Shown in pieces: positions 26,220 through 35,870 of a stretch of 64,000 nucleotides of DNA. The stretch comes from Motilimonas pumila. GTDB lineage: Bacteria > Pseudomonadota > Gammaproteobacteria > Enterobacterales > CBDFNC01. The notes under the pieces were generated by a model that saw only the letters and a list, made by a program, of their open reading frames with translations, was not told the origin of the DNA and ran no database searches. Numbering within the stretch: the first letter of the stretch is position 1; every line of letters starts with the position of its first letter. The stretch spans positions 124,001 through 188,000 of the forward strand of contig NZ_QZCH01000002.1 in assembly GCF_003596335.1 (NCBI RefSeq), given 5' to 3'. Made by a program: the position numbers and the translations under genes.

Positions 26220-26361
26220 ACTGTGTACTCCGGCGGGAAAATGACTGCGATAGATTACTTTTTTTTAAATTTGTGTAAAATATGCGTGTTTAAAAAATAA
26301 TGATTGTAGCATGCACGGATAAGCATGTGATCTGGAAGCTTAATAATAAAATTGGATAGCC

Positions 26362-26985
26362 ATGAAAAACATAGCGTTAGCTCTTGTAGCAATGATCGGG
26401 TTCAGCGGTGCTGCTTTGGCACAAGGCGATGCGGCCGCAGGACAAACTAAATCAGCCACTTGTGTTGCTTGTCATGGAGCTGACGGAAATGCTCCTTCTG
26501 ACTTGTATCCAAAGATCGCTGGGCAACACCCAAAGTACATTGAAAAACAGTTGAAAGAATTCAAACTGGGAATGGAAACGGGCGGCGCTAAAGGCCGTAA
26601 TAACGCCATCATGGGCGGCATGGTAGCCGGATTGTCTGAACAAGACATGGCGGATTTAGCCGCTTATTATGGCAGCCAAACCATGAGCCCTGCAACGACC
26701 CCAGAAGACGTGGTTGAAGTAGGCCAAAAGCTGTACATGGGTGGCGATATTGAGCGCGCTATTCCTGCTTGTACTGCTTGTCATGGTCCACGTGGTGAAG
26801 GTACTGAGCTCTCAGGTTTCCCTAAAGTCTCGAGCCAATACCCGGCTTATATCAAGTCTCAACTTGAGTTGTTCCGCAGCGGCGAACGTAATAATGATAT
26901 GAACGGAATGATGCAAGATATTGCCAAGAAGTTAACAGACGAAGATATTGAAATCTTGTCGAAATACATCGCAGGCTTACATTAA
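26362..26985 (+). CDS. Dihaem cytochrome c4
   Basis: The 207-residue product has a Sec signal peptide ending ALA and two class I cytochrome c domains with haem motifs CVACH (about residue 34) and CTACH (about residue 133). The distal Met ligands lie in IMGGM and MNGMM regions. The tandem domain arrangement and length are typical of cytochrome c4, a periplasmic electron donor to terminal oxidases such as cbb3. A terminator follows at 27009. Confidence 0.95.
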   Translation: MKNIALALVAMIGFSGAALAQGDAAAGQTKSATCVACHGADGNAPSDLYPKIAGQHPKYIEKQLKEFKLGMETGGAKGRNNAIMGGMVAGLSEQDMADLAAYYGSQTMSPATTPEDVVEVGQKLYMGGDIERAIPACTACHGPRGEGTELSGFPKVSSQYPAYIKSQLELFRSGERNNDMNGMMQDIAKKLTDEDIEILSKYIAGLH

Positions 26986-27008
26986 GCCCGACGACCTTGG
27001 TTGATAAA

Positions 27009-27044
27009 AACTGTACTGGTCAAAAGGGCCAGTGCAGTTTTTTT
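27009..27044 (+). terminator. Terminator of the cytochrome c4 gene
   Basis: AACTGTACTGG (27009-27019) pairs with CCAGTGCAGTT (27029-27039, one G-U) around a nine-base loop and runs into TTTTTTT. Confidence 0.9.
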
Positions 27045-27092
27045 GGTTTTATAAGGCCTAAAAAGGCTTGAAGTTGAAACGTTGAGGCAGCC

Positions 27093-27734
27093 ATGACCCA
27101 TGCTTGTCCTTTATGCCAACAAGCTGGCGCAGAGGCATTTTACCAAGACAAACATCGTAGCTATTTTCACTGTTTAAACTGTGATTTACGATTTGCCGAC
27201 CCGGCTTCACAGTTGCCTGCGGTGGCAGAAAAAGCAGTGTATGATCAGCATGAAAACGATCCACAGGATGCTGGTTACCGACGGTTTTTGAATCGTTTAG
27301 CGCAGCCGCTATTAGCGCGGATGGGACCTCATCAACAAGGGTTAGACTTTGGTTGTGGCCCTGGACCTACGTTGTCTGTGATGATGCAAGAGCATGGCCA
27401 CAAAGTGGCATTGTATGACCCGTTTTATCATGCTGATCCAGTCGTACTGACACAAGGCTATGATTTTGTCACCAGTACCGAGGTGGTAGAGCATTTTTGT
27501 CAGCCACAGGCAGATTGGCACAAATTGATGCGCTGCATTAAGCCGGGCGGGTGGTTAGGCATTATGACCAAGCTGGCCCATGGCAATGACGCTTTTGCAA
27601 GCTGGCACTATAAAAACGACCCGACCCATGTGAGTTTTTATAGTCAACAAACCATGACTTGGATTGCCCAGCATTATGCTTGCCAAGTTGAATTTTTTGG
27701 CGCAGATGTGATTCTGTTTCAAACCAGAGAGTAA
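27093..27734 (+). CDS. SAM-dependent methyltransferase with N-terminal zinc ribbon
   Basis: The 213-residue product begins with a Zn-ribbon (CPLCQQAG.. and CLNCDLRF, four Cys), followed by a class I Rossmann methyltransferase with motif I LDFGCGPGP, the ALYDPF strand-2 acidic position and a later VEHFCQP segment as in UbiG/Methyltransf_23 proteins. Substrate unknown. GAGG precedes the ATG. The next gene, yihI, starts 2 bp after its stop, so the two (with the DUF2489 gene) are probably one operon. Confidence 0.88.
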   Translation: MTHACPLCQQAGAEAFYQDKHRSYFHCLNCDLRFADPASQLPAVAEKAVYDQHENDPQDAGYRRFLNRLAQPLLARMGPHQQGLDFGCGPGPTLSVMMQEHGHKVALYDPFYHADPVVLTQGYDFVTSTEVVEHFCQPQADWHKLMRCIKPGGWLGIMTKLAHGNDAFASWHYKNDPTHVSFYSQQTMTWIAQHYACQVEFFGADVILFQTRE

Positions 27735-27736
27735 TT

Positions 27737-28291
27737 ATGTCACGTAATAAAAAGTCTAGAAAAATCAATTCTAATGGACCAAAACTTGGTACCAGAATTA
27801 AACAGTCAGAAGAAGATGCAAGGTTGCAAAAGCGACTGAAGAAGCGCAAAGGTCTTAAAGCTGGCAACCGCAATATTAGCGAAGTAGAGAAAGACAAGCC
27901 TACGTCGCAACAAGGCTCAAAAGACCCACGTGTGGGCAGTAAAAAGCCGATAGCGTTAGTACCAGAAGACAACAAAGTCGAAAAACTCTCGCAATTTAAG
28001 CCGAAAGCGAAGGTAGCCAAAGCCAAACCTGCGGTTAACTTGTCGCCAGAAAAAGAGCTGGCGCAAATTGAAGACGATCCAAAGCTTACTAAGCTGTTGG
28101 ATTACTTGGATGAAGGCGGTGTTTTATCGGCGAAGGACAACGCCTGGGTTGAGGCCAAAATGGCACGCCACCAAGTACTGTTGGCTGAACTTGGCCTATT
28201 AGAAGAAGACGAAGATGAATCCGAAGACGCGTTTGATACGTTTAATAAGATAGATACTCGCTGGATGGATGAACTAGAAGACAAGGATTAG
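27737..28291 (+). CDS. yihI: Der GTPase-activating protein YihI
   Basis: 184 aa, very basic N-terminal half (MSRNKKSRKINSNGPKLG, many KK/RK) and acidic C-terminal half (LEEDEDESEDAFD..WMDELEDKD), the layout of YihI. It stimulates the GTPase of Der (EngA) and so tunes late 50S assembly. The helical core at about residues 100-150 (LDYLDEGGVLSAKDNAWVEAKM) is the conserved Der-binding part. Tightly packed between the methyltransferase and the DUF2489 gene (2 bp each side). Confidence 0.93.
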   Translation: MSRNKKSRKINSNGPKLGTRIKQSEEDARLQKRLKKRKGLKAGNRNISEVEKDKPTSQQGSKDPRVGSKKPIALVPEDNKVEKLSQFKPKAKVAKAKPAVNLSPEKELAQIEDDPKLTKLLDYLDEGGVLSAKDNAWVEAKMARHQVLLAELGLLEEDEDESEDAFDTFNKIDTRWMDELEDKD

Positions 28292-28293
28292 TA

Positions 28294-28737
28294 ATGTTGT
28301 TATGGATATTAGCCGCCCTTGGCGTGGTCATTATTGTCGCCCTAGCGGTTTACGCGGGTCGTTTATTGCGCCAAGTGGAAGAGCAAAAAAGAGCCTTAGC
28401 TGCGGCAATAAAAACCCGCAATGACAAATTAATAGAGAGTATTCATTTAATTGCCAAGGCCATGGTCCAAGGTCAATGCAATCTATCTGAAGGCGCTATT
28501 CGTCAAACCGTATTATTGGGTGAGCTGAAGTTGGACCAGCCTGTGGTGGTTGAGCAGGAGTACCAAGCGATGAGTGAGCTTTATCAGGTGGTAAAAGACA
28601 TGCCAACGCACAGCGTAAGAAAAGAAAAGCCCAAAAAGGAAATCCGTGCATTAGACCGCGAAAGGGAAAAGCACGAGCAACGGCTAGAAGCCGCCATTAT
28701 TGAAGAAATGAAGCTACTGCAAGATCGCCAGTTTTAA
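28294..28737 (+). CDS. DUF2489 family membrane-anchored protein
   Basis: The 147-residue product has one N-terminal transmembrane helix (LLWILAALGVVIIVALAVYAG) followed by a cytoplasmic helical domain (KTRNDKLIESIHLIAKAMVQGQCNLSEGAIR style) and a basic/acidic coiled tail. It matches DUF2489 proteins that sit after yihI in many gammaproteobacteria. Function unknown. Last gene of the operon, followed by a terminator. Confidence 0.85.
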   Translation: MLLWILAALGVVIIVALAVYAGRLLRQVEEQKRALAAAIKTRNDKLIESIHLIAKAMVQGQCNLSEGAIRQTVLLGELKLDQPVVVEQEYQAMSELYQVVKDMPTHSVRKEKPKKEIRALDREREKHEQRLEAAIIEEMKLLQDRQF

Positions 28738-28757
28738 GCATTGACGCTTCTCTCAAC

Positions 28758-28793
28758 GGCTATGAGTTTTCGCTTTTCATAGCCTTCTTTTTT
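28758..28793 (+). terminator. Terminator after the yihI operon
   Basis: GGCTATGA (28758-28765) pairs with TCATAGCC (28777-28784), followed by TTCTTTTTTT. Confidence 0.88.
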
Positions 28794-28873
28794 CAATAAT
28801 TTGTTCTGGCGCAAGCCAATTCCCCCCGTGCTCACCTATACTTCGCCCGCTTATCACCAATAAGGTATTCACA

Positions 28874-30241
28874 GTGGAACAAATAGTTTGGGACCAGCGC
28901 TTAATTGAAAAATACAATTACAGCGGTCCAAGGTATACGTCTTATCCAACCGCTTTAGAATTCAGCGAATCGTTTCAATACGACGACTTACTGAGCGCGG
29001 CGCAAGTCTATCCGCAACGCCATTTGTCCCTTTATGTTCATATCCCTTTTTGTCATAAGCTTTGTTACTACTGTGGCTGTAATAAGATAGTGACGCGTCA
29101 TCAACACAAAGCTGACGAGTACCTGGATTATTTAGCGCAAGAAATCACTCAGCAAGCGCCTCATTTTGCAGGCCGTCAAGTTACCCAACTGCATTGGGGT
29201 GGCGGCACGCCGACGTTTTTGAACCCACCGCAAATTGTTCGTTTGATGGATTTACTGCGAAGCGCATTTGAATTTGCAGAAAACGCTGAACTCAGCATAG
29301 AAATAGACCCTCGAGAAATTGCCTTGGACACCATTGATTTATTGGCCGAGCAGGGCTTTAATCGATTGAGTTTAGGGGTGCAAGATTTCGATAAAAAAGT
29401 GCAAGTAGCGGTGAACCGCGAACAAGACGAAGATTTTATTGGTGAGCTATTACAGCGCGCTAAAGCTTGCGGGTTTCGCTCGACCAACTTGGATTTAATA
29501 TATGGCTTGCCTCATCAAACGCCAGAGAGCTTTGCTAAAACGTTAACCAAGGTCGTCGCGTTAGATCCTGCCCGCTTAACCACTTTCAATTATGCGCATT
29601 TGCCCAGCCGTTTCGCTGCACAGCGTAAGTTAAAAGAGCAAGACATGCCGACAGCCAAGTCGCGCTTGGCTATTTTACAATATACCATTGAATACCTGAC
29701 CCAACACGGTTACCAATTTATAGGCATGGACCACTTTGCCAAGCCAGACGATGAGTTGGCAGTGGCGCAGCGAGAAGGGCAGTTACACCGTAATTTTCAA
29801 GGCTACACTACCCAAGGTGACTCTGATTTACTGGGCTTAGGTGTTTCGTCAATCAGCCAAGTGGGCCACAGTTATAGCCAAAACCAAAAAGAGCTAAAAG
29901 CCTATTATGCTCAGGTAGCACAACAAGGACATGGACAGTGGAAAGGGGTTGCTCTGAGCCAAGATGATTTGATTCGTCGTGCGGTCATCAAGCAGCTTAT
30001 TTGTAATTTCAGTCTCGATTGCGCTGTGATTGACGATCAATTTGGCATAAGCTTTAACCAATACTTTGCTGAAGATATCAAACTGTTACAACCTTTTATC
30101 GATGACGGTTTAGTGTCGTTGACAGGGAAGAAGTTACAGGTGCATGGTAATGGCGTGTTACTGATCCGCAATATCTGCATGTGCTTTGATGTTTATTTCC
30201 GCCAGCAAGCGCGACAACAGCAGTTCTCGCGAGTGATTTAG
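28874..30241 (+). CDS. hemN: Oxygen-independent coproporphyrinogen III oxidase
   Basis: The 455-residue radical SAM enzyme carries the cluster motif CHKLCYYCGC (about residues 62-71), GGGTPTFL, and the HemN N-terminal YSGPRYTSYPTA and C-terminal HemN domain. It converts coproporphyrinogen III to protoporphyrinogen IX anaerobically, consistent with the respiratory cytochromes nearby. GTG at 28874 is the start (MEQIVWDQ). Length and context (after yihI) match HemN proper rather than the shorter HemW. Confidence 0.96.
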   Translation: MEQIVWDQRLIEKYNYSGPRYTSYPTALEFSESFQYDDLLSAAQVYPQRHLSLYVHIPFCHKLCYYCGCNKIVTRHQHKADEYLDYLAQEITQQAPHFAGRQVTQLHWGGGTPTFLNPPQIVRLMDLLRSAFEFAENAELSIEIDPREIALDTIDLLAEQGFNRLSLGVQDFDKKVQVAVNREQDEDFIGELLQRAKACGFRSTNLDLIYGLPHQTPESFAKTLTKVVALDPARLTTFNYAHLPSRFAAQRKLKEQDMPTAKSRLAILQYTIEYLTQHGYQFIGMDHFAKPDDELAVAQREGQLHRNFQGYTTQGDSDLLGLGVSSISQVGHSYSQNQKELKAYYAQVAQQGHGQWKGVALSQDDLIRRAVIKQLICNFSLDCAVIDDQFGISFNQYFAEDIKLLQPFIDDGLVSLTGKKLQVHGNGVLLIRNICMCFDVYFRQQARQQQFSRVI

Positions 30242-30300
30242 CTCTCGCCCAAGGTATAGCACCTTGCGGTTAACGTTATCCAAGGTGCGCACAGCCATTT

Positions 30301-31485
30301 ATGAAGCAGTATCTCTATTCTTTGTTTCCGGGGCATCAACCGGACAGAACAACGGTTTCTCTGTTGTTTACTTGCCTGTTTGTAGGCATTGCCGGCTCTT
30401 TTACCGTGCCAACAATGAGTTTATTTATGACTCAGGAAGTCGGCGTGAAACCCGCCTTACTGGGGGTATTCTTTGCATTGGTAGCCATTGCTGGCGTAGC
30501 CGTGAGCCAAACCTTAGCTTGGTGGTCGGACCAAGGTAAAGACCGTAAATCGATCATTTTAGTGTGCAATACCATGGGCGCTATCGGTTTTCTCGTGTTT
30601 GCTTTTAGCCGCGACTTCACCGTATTGCTGATCAGCGCTTTGATTTTTTTAAGCACTTCTTCTGCTTCATTGCCGCAAGTGTTTGCTCTCGCCAGAGAGG
30701 TATTGGACAAGCGACAGCAAGCTGCCGACAAGTTCAGCGCGGTACTAAGGGCTCAAATAGCACTGGCTTGGGTGCTGGGGCCACCGTTGGCGTTCTTTTT
30801 AGCGGAGGGCGTGGGATTTCAATGGTTGTTTATCGTTGCCGCCTTGTTGTATGTATGTCTGCTTGCCGTTGTATTATTCACCTTACCTAGCAGTGAACGC
30901 GAGCGTGCTCAGCAAGACGCCGTCGCGGCTCCCGCGTTATGGCGCGACAAAGATTTATTGGCTCTTAGCGTGGCGTTTCTTGCCATGTATGCGGCCAATA
31001 ATATGTACCTTATTAGTATGCCTTTGTATATCGCGACCGAATTACAGCTCGACTCGGCACTTGCGGGTTTTATGATGGGCACCGCGGCGTTAATTGAAAT
31101 TCCTGTAATGTTATTGTCCGGCAGTTATGCGGTACGTTTTGGCAAAAGACGGTTAACCGCCGCTGCAGTGGTGGCGGGGGTGATATTTTATGCTGGAGTA
31201 GCAATCAACGAAAGCGTGCTAGGCTTTTTGTGCTTACAACTTTTTAACGGCATTTTTATTGGTGTGACGTCGGCGCTGGGCATTTCTTATTTCCAAGATT
31301 TACAGCCTGCAAAAATGGGACAGGTCACTACTTTGTATTCGAACTCGATTAAAACCGGCGGTATTTTAGGCGGTGTGGTGGCTGGCGCAGTCGCGCAGTG
31401 GTTTGGTTTTAACGCCGTATTTATTGCGTGTGCAATACTGAGCGTTATTGCTTTTTTTGTCGTATTACAGGTACGTAATGCCTAA
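30301..31485 (+). CDS. MFS transporter, sugar-efflux (Set) type
   Basis: The 394-residue protein has about twelve predicted membrane helices; the first loop reads [18 protein letters not shown] and the loop 2-3 motif is [12 protein letters not shown]. The overall pattern fits the SetA/SetB sugar-efflux branch of the major facilitator superfamily. Such proteins export sugars or sugar-like compounds; the substrate here is unproven. It starts 60 bp after hemN and lies 60 bp ahead of coaA in the same direction. Confidence 0.82.
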   Translation: MKQYLYSLFPGHQPDRTTVSLLFTCLFVGIAGSFTVPTMSLFMTQEVGVKPALLGVFFALVAIAGVAVSQTLAWWSDQGKDRKSIILVCNTMGAIGFLVFAFSRDFTVLLISALIFLSTSSASLPQVFALAREVLDKRQQAADKFSAVLRAQIALAWVLGPPLAFFLAEGVGFQWLFIVAALLYVCLLAVVLFTLPSSERERAQQDAVAAPALWRDKDLLALSVAFLAMYAANNMYLISMPLYIATELQLDSALAGFMMGTAALIEIPVMLLSGSYAVRFGKRRLTAAAVVAGVIFYAGVAINESVLGFLCLQLFNGIFIGVTSALGISYFQDLQPAKMGQVTTLYSNSIKTGGILGGVVAGAVAQWFGFNAVFIACAILSVIAFFVVLQVRNA

Positions 31486-31547
31486 AGCGCTTGTTATTTG
31501 GGCTTAGACTATTGTATGTTGCGCCTTCGCTATACAGGGAATTATTA

Positions 31548-32504
31548 ATGCCATTAACAAATAGCCAAGAGCTCATTCATTCGGCTTATCTGGAATTTGA
31601 TCGCAACAGTTGGGCGAATTTGCGCGACAACGTGCCGCTGACGCTGTCAGAACAAGACCTTTCTAGACTTAAAGGCATTAATGAAGACATCTCAATGGAA
31701 GAGGTGGTGCAGATATACTTGCCGCTTTCCCGCTTACTAAACCTATATGTATCAGCGCGGCAAGAGCGCAGTGCGGTGCAAGAGTCATTCTTAGGCGTTG
31801 ATTCAGCGAAATCTCCTTATGTGATTGGCATTGCTGGCAGCGTGGCCGTGGGCAAAAGTACTACTGCCCGTATTTTACAGGCCATTCTCGCATGTTGGCC
31901 TAACCACCCCTCTGTGGCACTGGTGACAACGGACGGTTTTTTACGCCCCAACCAAGAGCTTGAAGCCCGTGACTTGATGAAAAAGAAGGGCTTTCCTGCG
32001 AGTTATGATATTCGCCGTTTGGTGCAATTTGTAGCCGATATTAAAGCCGGAAAAGCGAGCGTGTCAGCACCGGTGTATTCGCATTTAGATTACGACATTT
32101 TGCCCGGTGTAGAGCAAAAGGTAGAGCAACCTGACATAGTTATTTTGGAAGGGTTGAACGTACTGCAAAGTGGCATGGACTATCCTAACCAGCTGCATCG
32201 CGTATTTGTGTCTGACTTTGTCGACTTTTCTATTTTTGTGGATGCTGAAGAAGAGTTACTGAAGGATTGGTATATCCAGCGTTTCTTGAGCTTTCGCAAA
32301 GGCGCGTTCACCGATCCTGACGCTTACTTTCATCACTATGCCAGTTTGAGTGAAACCGAAGCCAGCAAAACCGCGAGCCGCATTTGGGATGAGATTAACG
32401 GCGTCAACCTGACTGAAAACATCACGCCAACCAAACAACGCGCTAATTTAATCCTCAAAAAGGGTCTGAATCACCAGGTCGAACAAATTTGGTTAAGAAA
32501 ATAG
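31548..32504 (+). CDS. coaA: Pantothenate kinase (type I)
   Basis: The 318-residue product uses ATG 31548 with CAGGGA in front; a longer frame from 31491 has no support. P-loop [15 protein letters not shown], then [22 protein letters not shown] and [10 protein letters not shown] are the type I CoaA signatures. It phosphorylates pantothenate in the first step of coenzyme A synthesis, normally feedback-inhibited by CoA. Confidence 0.97.
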   Translation: MPLTNSQELIHSAYLEFDRNSWANLRDNVPLTLSEQDLSRLKGINEDISMEEVVQIYLPLSRLLNLYVSARQERSAVQESFLGVDSAKSPYVIGIAGSVAVGKSTTARILQAILACWPNHPSVALVTTDGFLRPNQELEARDLMKKKGFPASYDIRRLVQFVADIKAGKASVSAPVYSHLDYDILPGVEQKVEQPDIVILEGLNVLQSGMDYPNQLHRVFVSDFVDFSIFVDAEEELLKDWYIQRFLSFRKGAFTDPDAYFHHYASLSETEASKTASRIWDEINGVNLTENITPTKQRANLILKKGLNHQVEQIWLRK

Positions 32505-32625
32505 GGTGTGACTTGCATCCTTGCCGCTATTTCGTTTTCTTGCTGTAATAAGTGTCATTAACACATTTCTTAATACGCTCTTAGGAACGCTTTAAGGTTA
32601 TTGGTCCGCTTTAGGGAAGAACACC

Positions 32626-33096
32626 GTGAACAAGCAAGTGCAATTTATCGTCGACGCAAATGGCGTGCGTCAAGCTGTTGTCCTACCTATCGACTTGTAT
32701 AACGAGTTGGTCTCGATTAAAAAAGAAATCAAAGCCTTAAAGCCTGCGCAGCAAGAAAGCTATCACTTTGAGTCCAAAAATGCGGTGGCGAAGGGATACC
32801 CGAAAGGGCCATTAGACAAACCGGCTTTTGTGGTATTGCGTGACTCTACGGCAAACAACTCCAACGTTGGCTCGCTCAGGCCTTCTATCAAACAACTGCG
32901 TGAAGCGCTTCTGGCCGAAGGTACGGTGGTGAAGCAAGGTAATCAACTTAAGTTTACCAAAGAGTATGAGTTTGCCAGCCCCAGTATGGCGGCGTGTTTT
33001 GTGGCCGGTAATGCTCGCAGTGGGTTAGACGCTTGGAGCAATGATGCCGGTTTTACCTTAAAGCAGTCGGGTTACGGTAAAAAGTCATCGTCTTGA
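32626..33096 (+). CDS. DUF4357 domain protein
   Basis: 156 aa from GTG 32626. The N-terminal 40 residues (QFIVDANGVRQAVVLPIDLYNELVSI) look like the beta-hairpin/helix opening of Phd-type antitoxins. The C-terminal part (LREALLAEGTVVKQGNQLKFTKEYEFASPSMAACFV broken by a loop, then GLDAWSNDAGFTL) is the DUF4357 domain, also seen in RAMA-like modules and some nucleases. No toxin-like partner adjoins it. Function unknown; probably cytoplasmic and possibly nucleic-acid-binding. Confidence 0.72.
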   Translation: MNKQVQFIVDANGVRQAVVLPIDLYNELVSIKKEIKALKPAQQESYHFESKNAVAKGYPKGPLDKPAFVVLRDSTANNSNVGSLRPSIKQLREALLAEGTVVKQGNQLKFTKEYEFASPSMAACFVAGNARSGLDAWSNDAGFTLKQSGYGKKSSS

Positions 33097-33108
33097 TAGG
33101 CATGGCGG

Positions 33109-33699
33109 TTAGTCTGTAACTTGATAACGTTGCAGTAATTTGAGGACCGCCTGTTGGTATTGCGCCTCACTTTGGGGCTTGTCGAGCAGCCAATTATGCC
33201 ACTGGGCGCTTAAATACAAGCCGTTAAATTCATTAAGAAAGGCTGAGAAATCCAGGTCTTCGGGTAATACACCTTGTTTGATGCCTTGGCGTAAACACAG
33301 CGTCAGGTGGTCATACCAACTTTGTTGCTGCATTTTCAGTTCTTGTGCCACCGGATCGTCTTGATCGTCAAAGTCGACCACTGCGGCAATAAAAAAGCAA
33401 CCTCCGGATAAACGGTCACTCCAGTGATACCAATGATGTGCGATTTTCTGTAGGCGCGCTAACGTGTCTTCAATGCCACGGGTAGGCCGCAATACCCGCT
33501 CACTAAACATCAATTGCGCGTATTGTACGACTTCCAGTTGTAACTTCTGCTTTGATTTAAAGTGCGCATAAACGCCACTTTTCGACATGCCTCTGGCTTT
33601 AGCCAAGCTGCCAATGGTGATGTGTTTGAGCCCTTCACGGGAGGCTAAATCGAGCGCGGTGCGCAAGATAGCCATGCGAGTTACTGTGCCTTTTCTCAT
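33109..33699 (-). CDS. TetR-family transcriptional regulator
   Basis: 196 aa. The N-terminal HTH (residues about 8-55: ILRTALDLASREGLKHITIGSLAKA; MSKSGVYAHFKSKQKLQLEV) is typical TetR_N. The C-terminal ligand domain resembles the TetR_C 'YxcE/Rv-like' type with QKIAHHWYHWSDRLSGGCFF. Convergent with the DUF4357 gene (12 bp apart); its promoter faces the sensor-kinase gene's 3' end. Ligand and target unknown. Confidence 0.88.
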   Translation of the reverse strand: MRKGTVTRMAILRTALDLASREGLKHITIGSLAKARGMSKSGVYAHFKSKQKLQLEVVQYAQLMFSERVLRPTRGIEDTLARLQKIAHHWYHWSDRLSGGCFFIAAVVDFDDQDDPVAQELKMQQQSWYDHLTLCLRQGIKQGVLPEDLDFSAFLNEFNGLYLSAQWHNWLLDKPQSEAQYQQAVLKLLQRYQVTD

Positions 33700-33829
33700 A
33701 GTTAATTAATAGTACGAAAGTGCTATTCAAACAAGCTTTAGTTAGAAGGCATGTGAGGTGGATGTTTGACGCATCTGACTGAGCGCGCCAAACATCACAG
33801 GTAAAGGCAATAGCAAGCGGAGTGAGTAT

Positions 33830-35200
33830 TTAGGCTGCTTCGAGTTCGGGGAAGGTGATTTTAACAATCAGTCCAGGGTCGTTATCGAACAGTTCAATCT
33901 CCCCGTGATGTAGCTGAATAATGGCTTTTACGATGGATAAGCCCATACCAAACCCTTCGCTGTTTCGGCTTTTATCGAGGCGATACAAGCGTTGGAACAC
34001 GTGTTCTTTTTCCTCGTCTGGAATACCACTGCCTTGGTCGCTGATGGTAACAATATTGTCGGCAATGGATACTGCTATCTCGGTGTCTTCTGGCCCATAT
34101 TTAACGGCGTTATCCACCAAATTATAAATGGCCCTAAACAGCAGATTATTATCCCCCGACAGCACCATGCTGGGTTGGTGTTCGTAACTGAGGGCTTGTT
34201 GCTTGTCTTCGGCGATAGGTTGAATTAAGTCAACCACGTCATGGGTAATCGAAACCAGATCGCACGCTTTATGTTCCGTACCCGAAACCCCTTTTTCTAG
34301 ACGAGACAGTTCTAACATAGCGTTAAAAGTTTCAATAATATGATCAAGCTCTTGCAGTAACTCTTGGCGCCACTCTTCGTCTTTTGCTTGAGGATCTTTG
34401 TTAAGGCTATCTTCGACGCGGATCCGTAAACGTGATAATGGCGTGCGCAAGTCGTGGGCAATGTTGTCAGTAACGCTTGATACCGAGCCAATTAACTCAT
34501 CAATTTCGTCCATCATCTGGTTGATTTGATTGGCAATATGATCGAACTCATCATTTTTATTGGTGATCGGCAAGCGCGCGTGCAGCTCGCCTGCTTTTAC
34601 TTCTGACGTGAGTTTACTGATTTGCTTAATTCTCGATAATACTTGCGAGTTAAACATAAAACCCACGAACAAGGTCACAATCAAACCTGTGCCTAAAGCG
34701 ATGAGGCTGGCAGTGGTAAAGCTTTCGTCTAATGATTCATTGGTGTCATCAATCAAGCCGACCATCAAGTTACCAAAGCGGGTATCTAAGCGGGTCGCCA
34801 TGACCTTCTTGAGTTCCATCTCCCCCAAAAAGTTGGACGCTAAAATCGGTAAATGAATCACGTTAGGGTAGTGAGGTATATTTTTGGGTAAATGGTTGAG
34901 ATTGCCGTAAATATTACCTTGTCGGCGCAATACCAACACCATGTTATTGGTGAGCGCAGCTCGCTTGGACACCGAGCCGATAAAGCTTTGTGGCGTCATG
35001 CTTTCAGCATTGGCTAAAGAAACAAAACCTTGCGTAGCAAGGTTTAGTCGTTGGCTTTGTTCTCTTTGCTGGCCGGCAATGGAGAAGTGGTAAACCATTG
35101 CCAAAATACCGCCACTGATCAATAACACTAAAAAGGTAAAGGTAAGGGTAAAGCGCCAAATTGAGGTACGAGTAAATATTTTAAGGTGCGCGGACCACAT
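33830..35200 (-). CDS. Sensor histidine kinase of a PepSY-linked two-component system
   Basis: 456 aa from ATG 35200 (MWSAHLKIF; ATG 35209 is possible), overlapping the response-regulator gene by 20 bp. Two membrane helices (about residues 12-34 and 163-185) enclose a periplasmic sensor of about 130 residues. HAMP is followed by an H-box (DNIAHDLRTPLSRLRI), N-box (NLVDNAVKYG), G1 (ISDQGSGIP) and G2 (GFGMGLSIVKAI). It should phosphorylate the OmpR-type regulator encoded just before it. Confidence 0.93.
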   Translation of the reverse strand: MWSAHLKIFTRTSIWRFTLTFTFLVLLISGGILAMVYHFSIAGQQREQSQRLNLATQGFVSLANAESMTPQSFIGSVSKRAALTNNMVLVLRRQGNIYGNLNHLPKNIPHYPNVIHLPILASNFLGEMELKKVMATRLDTRFGNLMVGLIDDTNESLDESFTTASLIALGTGLIVTLFVGFMFNSQVLSRIKQISKLTSEVKAGELHARLPITNKNDEFDHIANQINQMMDEIDELIGSVSSVTDNIAHDLRTPLSRLRIRVEDSLNKDPQAKDEEWRQELLQELDHIIETFNAMLELSRLEKGVSGTEHKACDLVSITHDVVDLIQPIAEDKQQALSYEHQPSMVLSGDNNLLFRAIYNLVDNAVKYGPEDTEIAVSIADNIVTISDQGSGIPDEEKEHVFQRLYRLDKSRNSEGFGMGLSIVKAIIQLHHGEIELFDNDPGLIVKITFPELEAA

Positions 35201-35858
35201 AACCTGCACCGCGAACTGTATGGATTAACTGGCTCTCACCGTATTCTTCTAACTTCTTACGTAATTTGGCGACGTGCACATCAATCACATTCGTTTTTGG
35301 ATCAAAATGATAATCCCACACCGATTCAAACAGCAAGGTACGAGAAATCACTTGGTCTTGGTGCTCAAGTAAATATCTTAATAATTGAAATTCTTTTGGT
35401 TGCAGCTTTATTTCACGATCGGCGCGCGTCACTTTGTGGCCAACCAAGTCCATCAACAAATCCCCCACTTTTAGTTCTGTCACCAAAGTGCTTTGCTGAC
35501 TATTACGTTGGATCAGAATTTCAACGCGAACCAATAGCTCTTGGAATGAGAATGGTTTGGTGAGGTAATCATCGCTGCCCGCTTTTAAGCCTTTAATGCG
35601 TTCATCAACGTGACTTAATGCGCTCAAGAAAATGACTGGGGTTTGGCTACCCGTTGCGCGCAGGGCCGATAATACTTTTAGGCCATCCATCTGCGGCAGC
35701 ATGCGGTCTAAAATAATTACGTCGTATTCCTGGCTCGTAGCGAGAAATAACCCATCGGGTCCGTTTTCTGAGACGTCTACCGCGTAGCCTTGCTCTTGAA
35801 ATCCTTTTTGAATGTACTCTAGGGTTGTTTTATCGTCTTCTACTACCAGTATTTTCAT
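35181..35858 (-). CDS. OmpR-family response regulator
   Basis: 225 aa. The receiver domain has the acidic pocket (LVVEDDK), phospho-acceptor Asp in VIILDRMLPQMDG and switch Lys in DDYLTKPF. The C-terminal winged-helix has KEFQLLRYLLEHQDQVISR and the wing TNVIDVHVAKLRKKL. It starts 12 bp after the PepSY gene and overlaps the kinase gene, so the order is PepSY protein, regulator, kinase in one operon. Confidence 0.95.
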   Translation of the reverse strand: MKILVVEDDKTTLEYIQKGFQEQGYAVDVSENGPDGLFLATSQEYDVIILDRMLPQMDGLKVLSALRATGSQTPVIFLSALSHVDERIKGLKAGSDDYLTKPFSFQELLVRVEILIQRNSQQSTLVTELKVGDLLMDLVGHKVTRADREIKLQPKEFQLLRYLLEHQDQVISRTLLFESVWDYHFDPKTNVIDVHVAKLRKKLEEYGESQLIHTVRGAGYVVRAP

Positions 35859-35870
35859 TGGGTTCCTGCT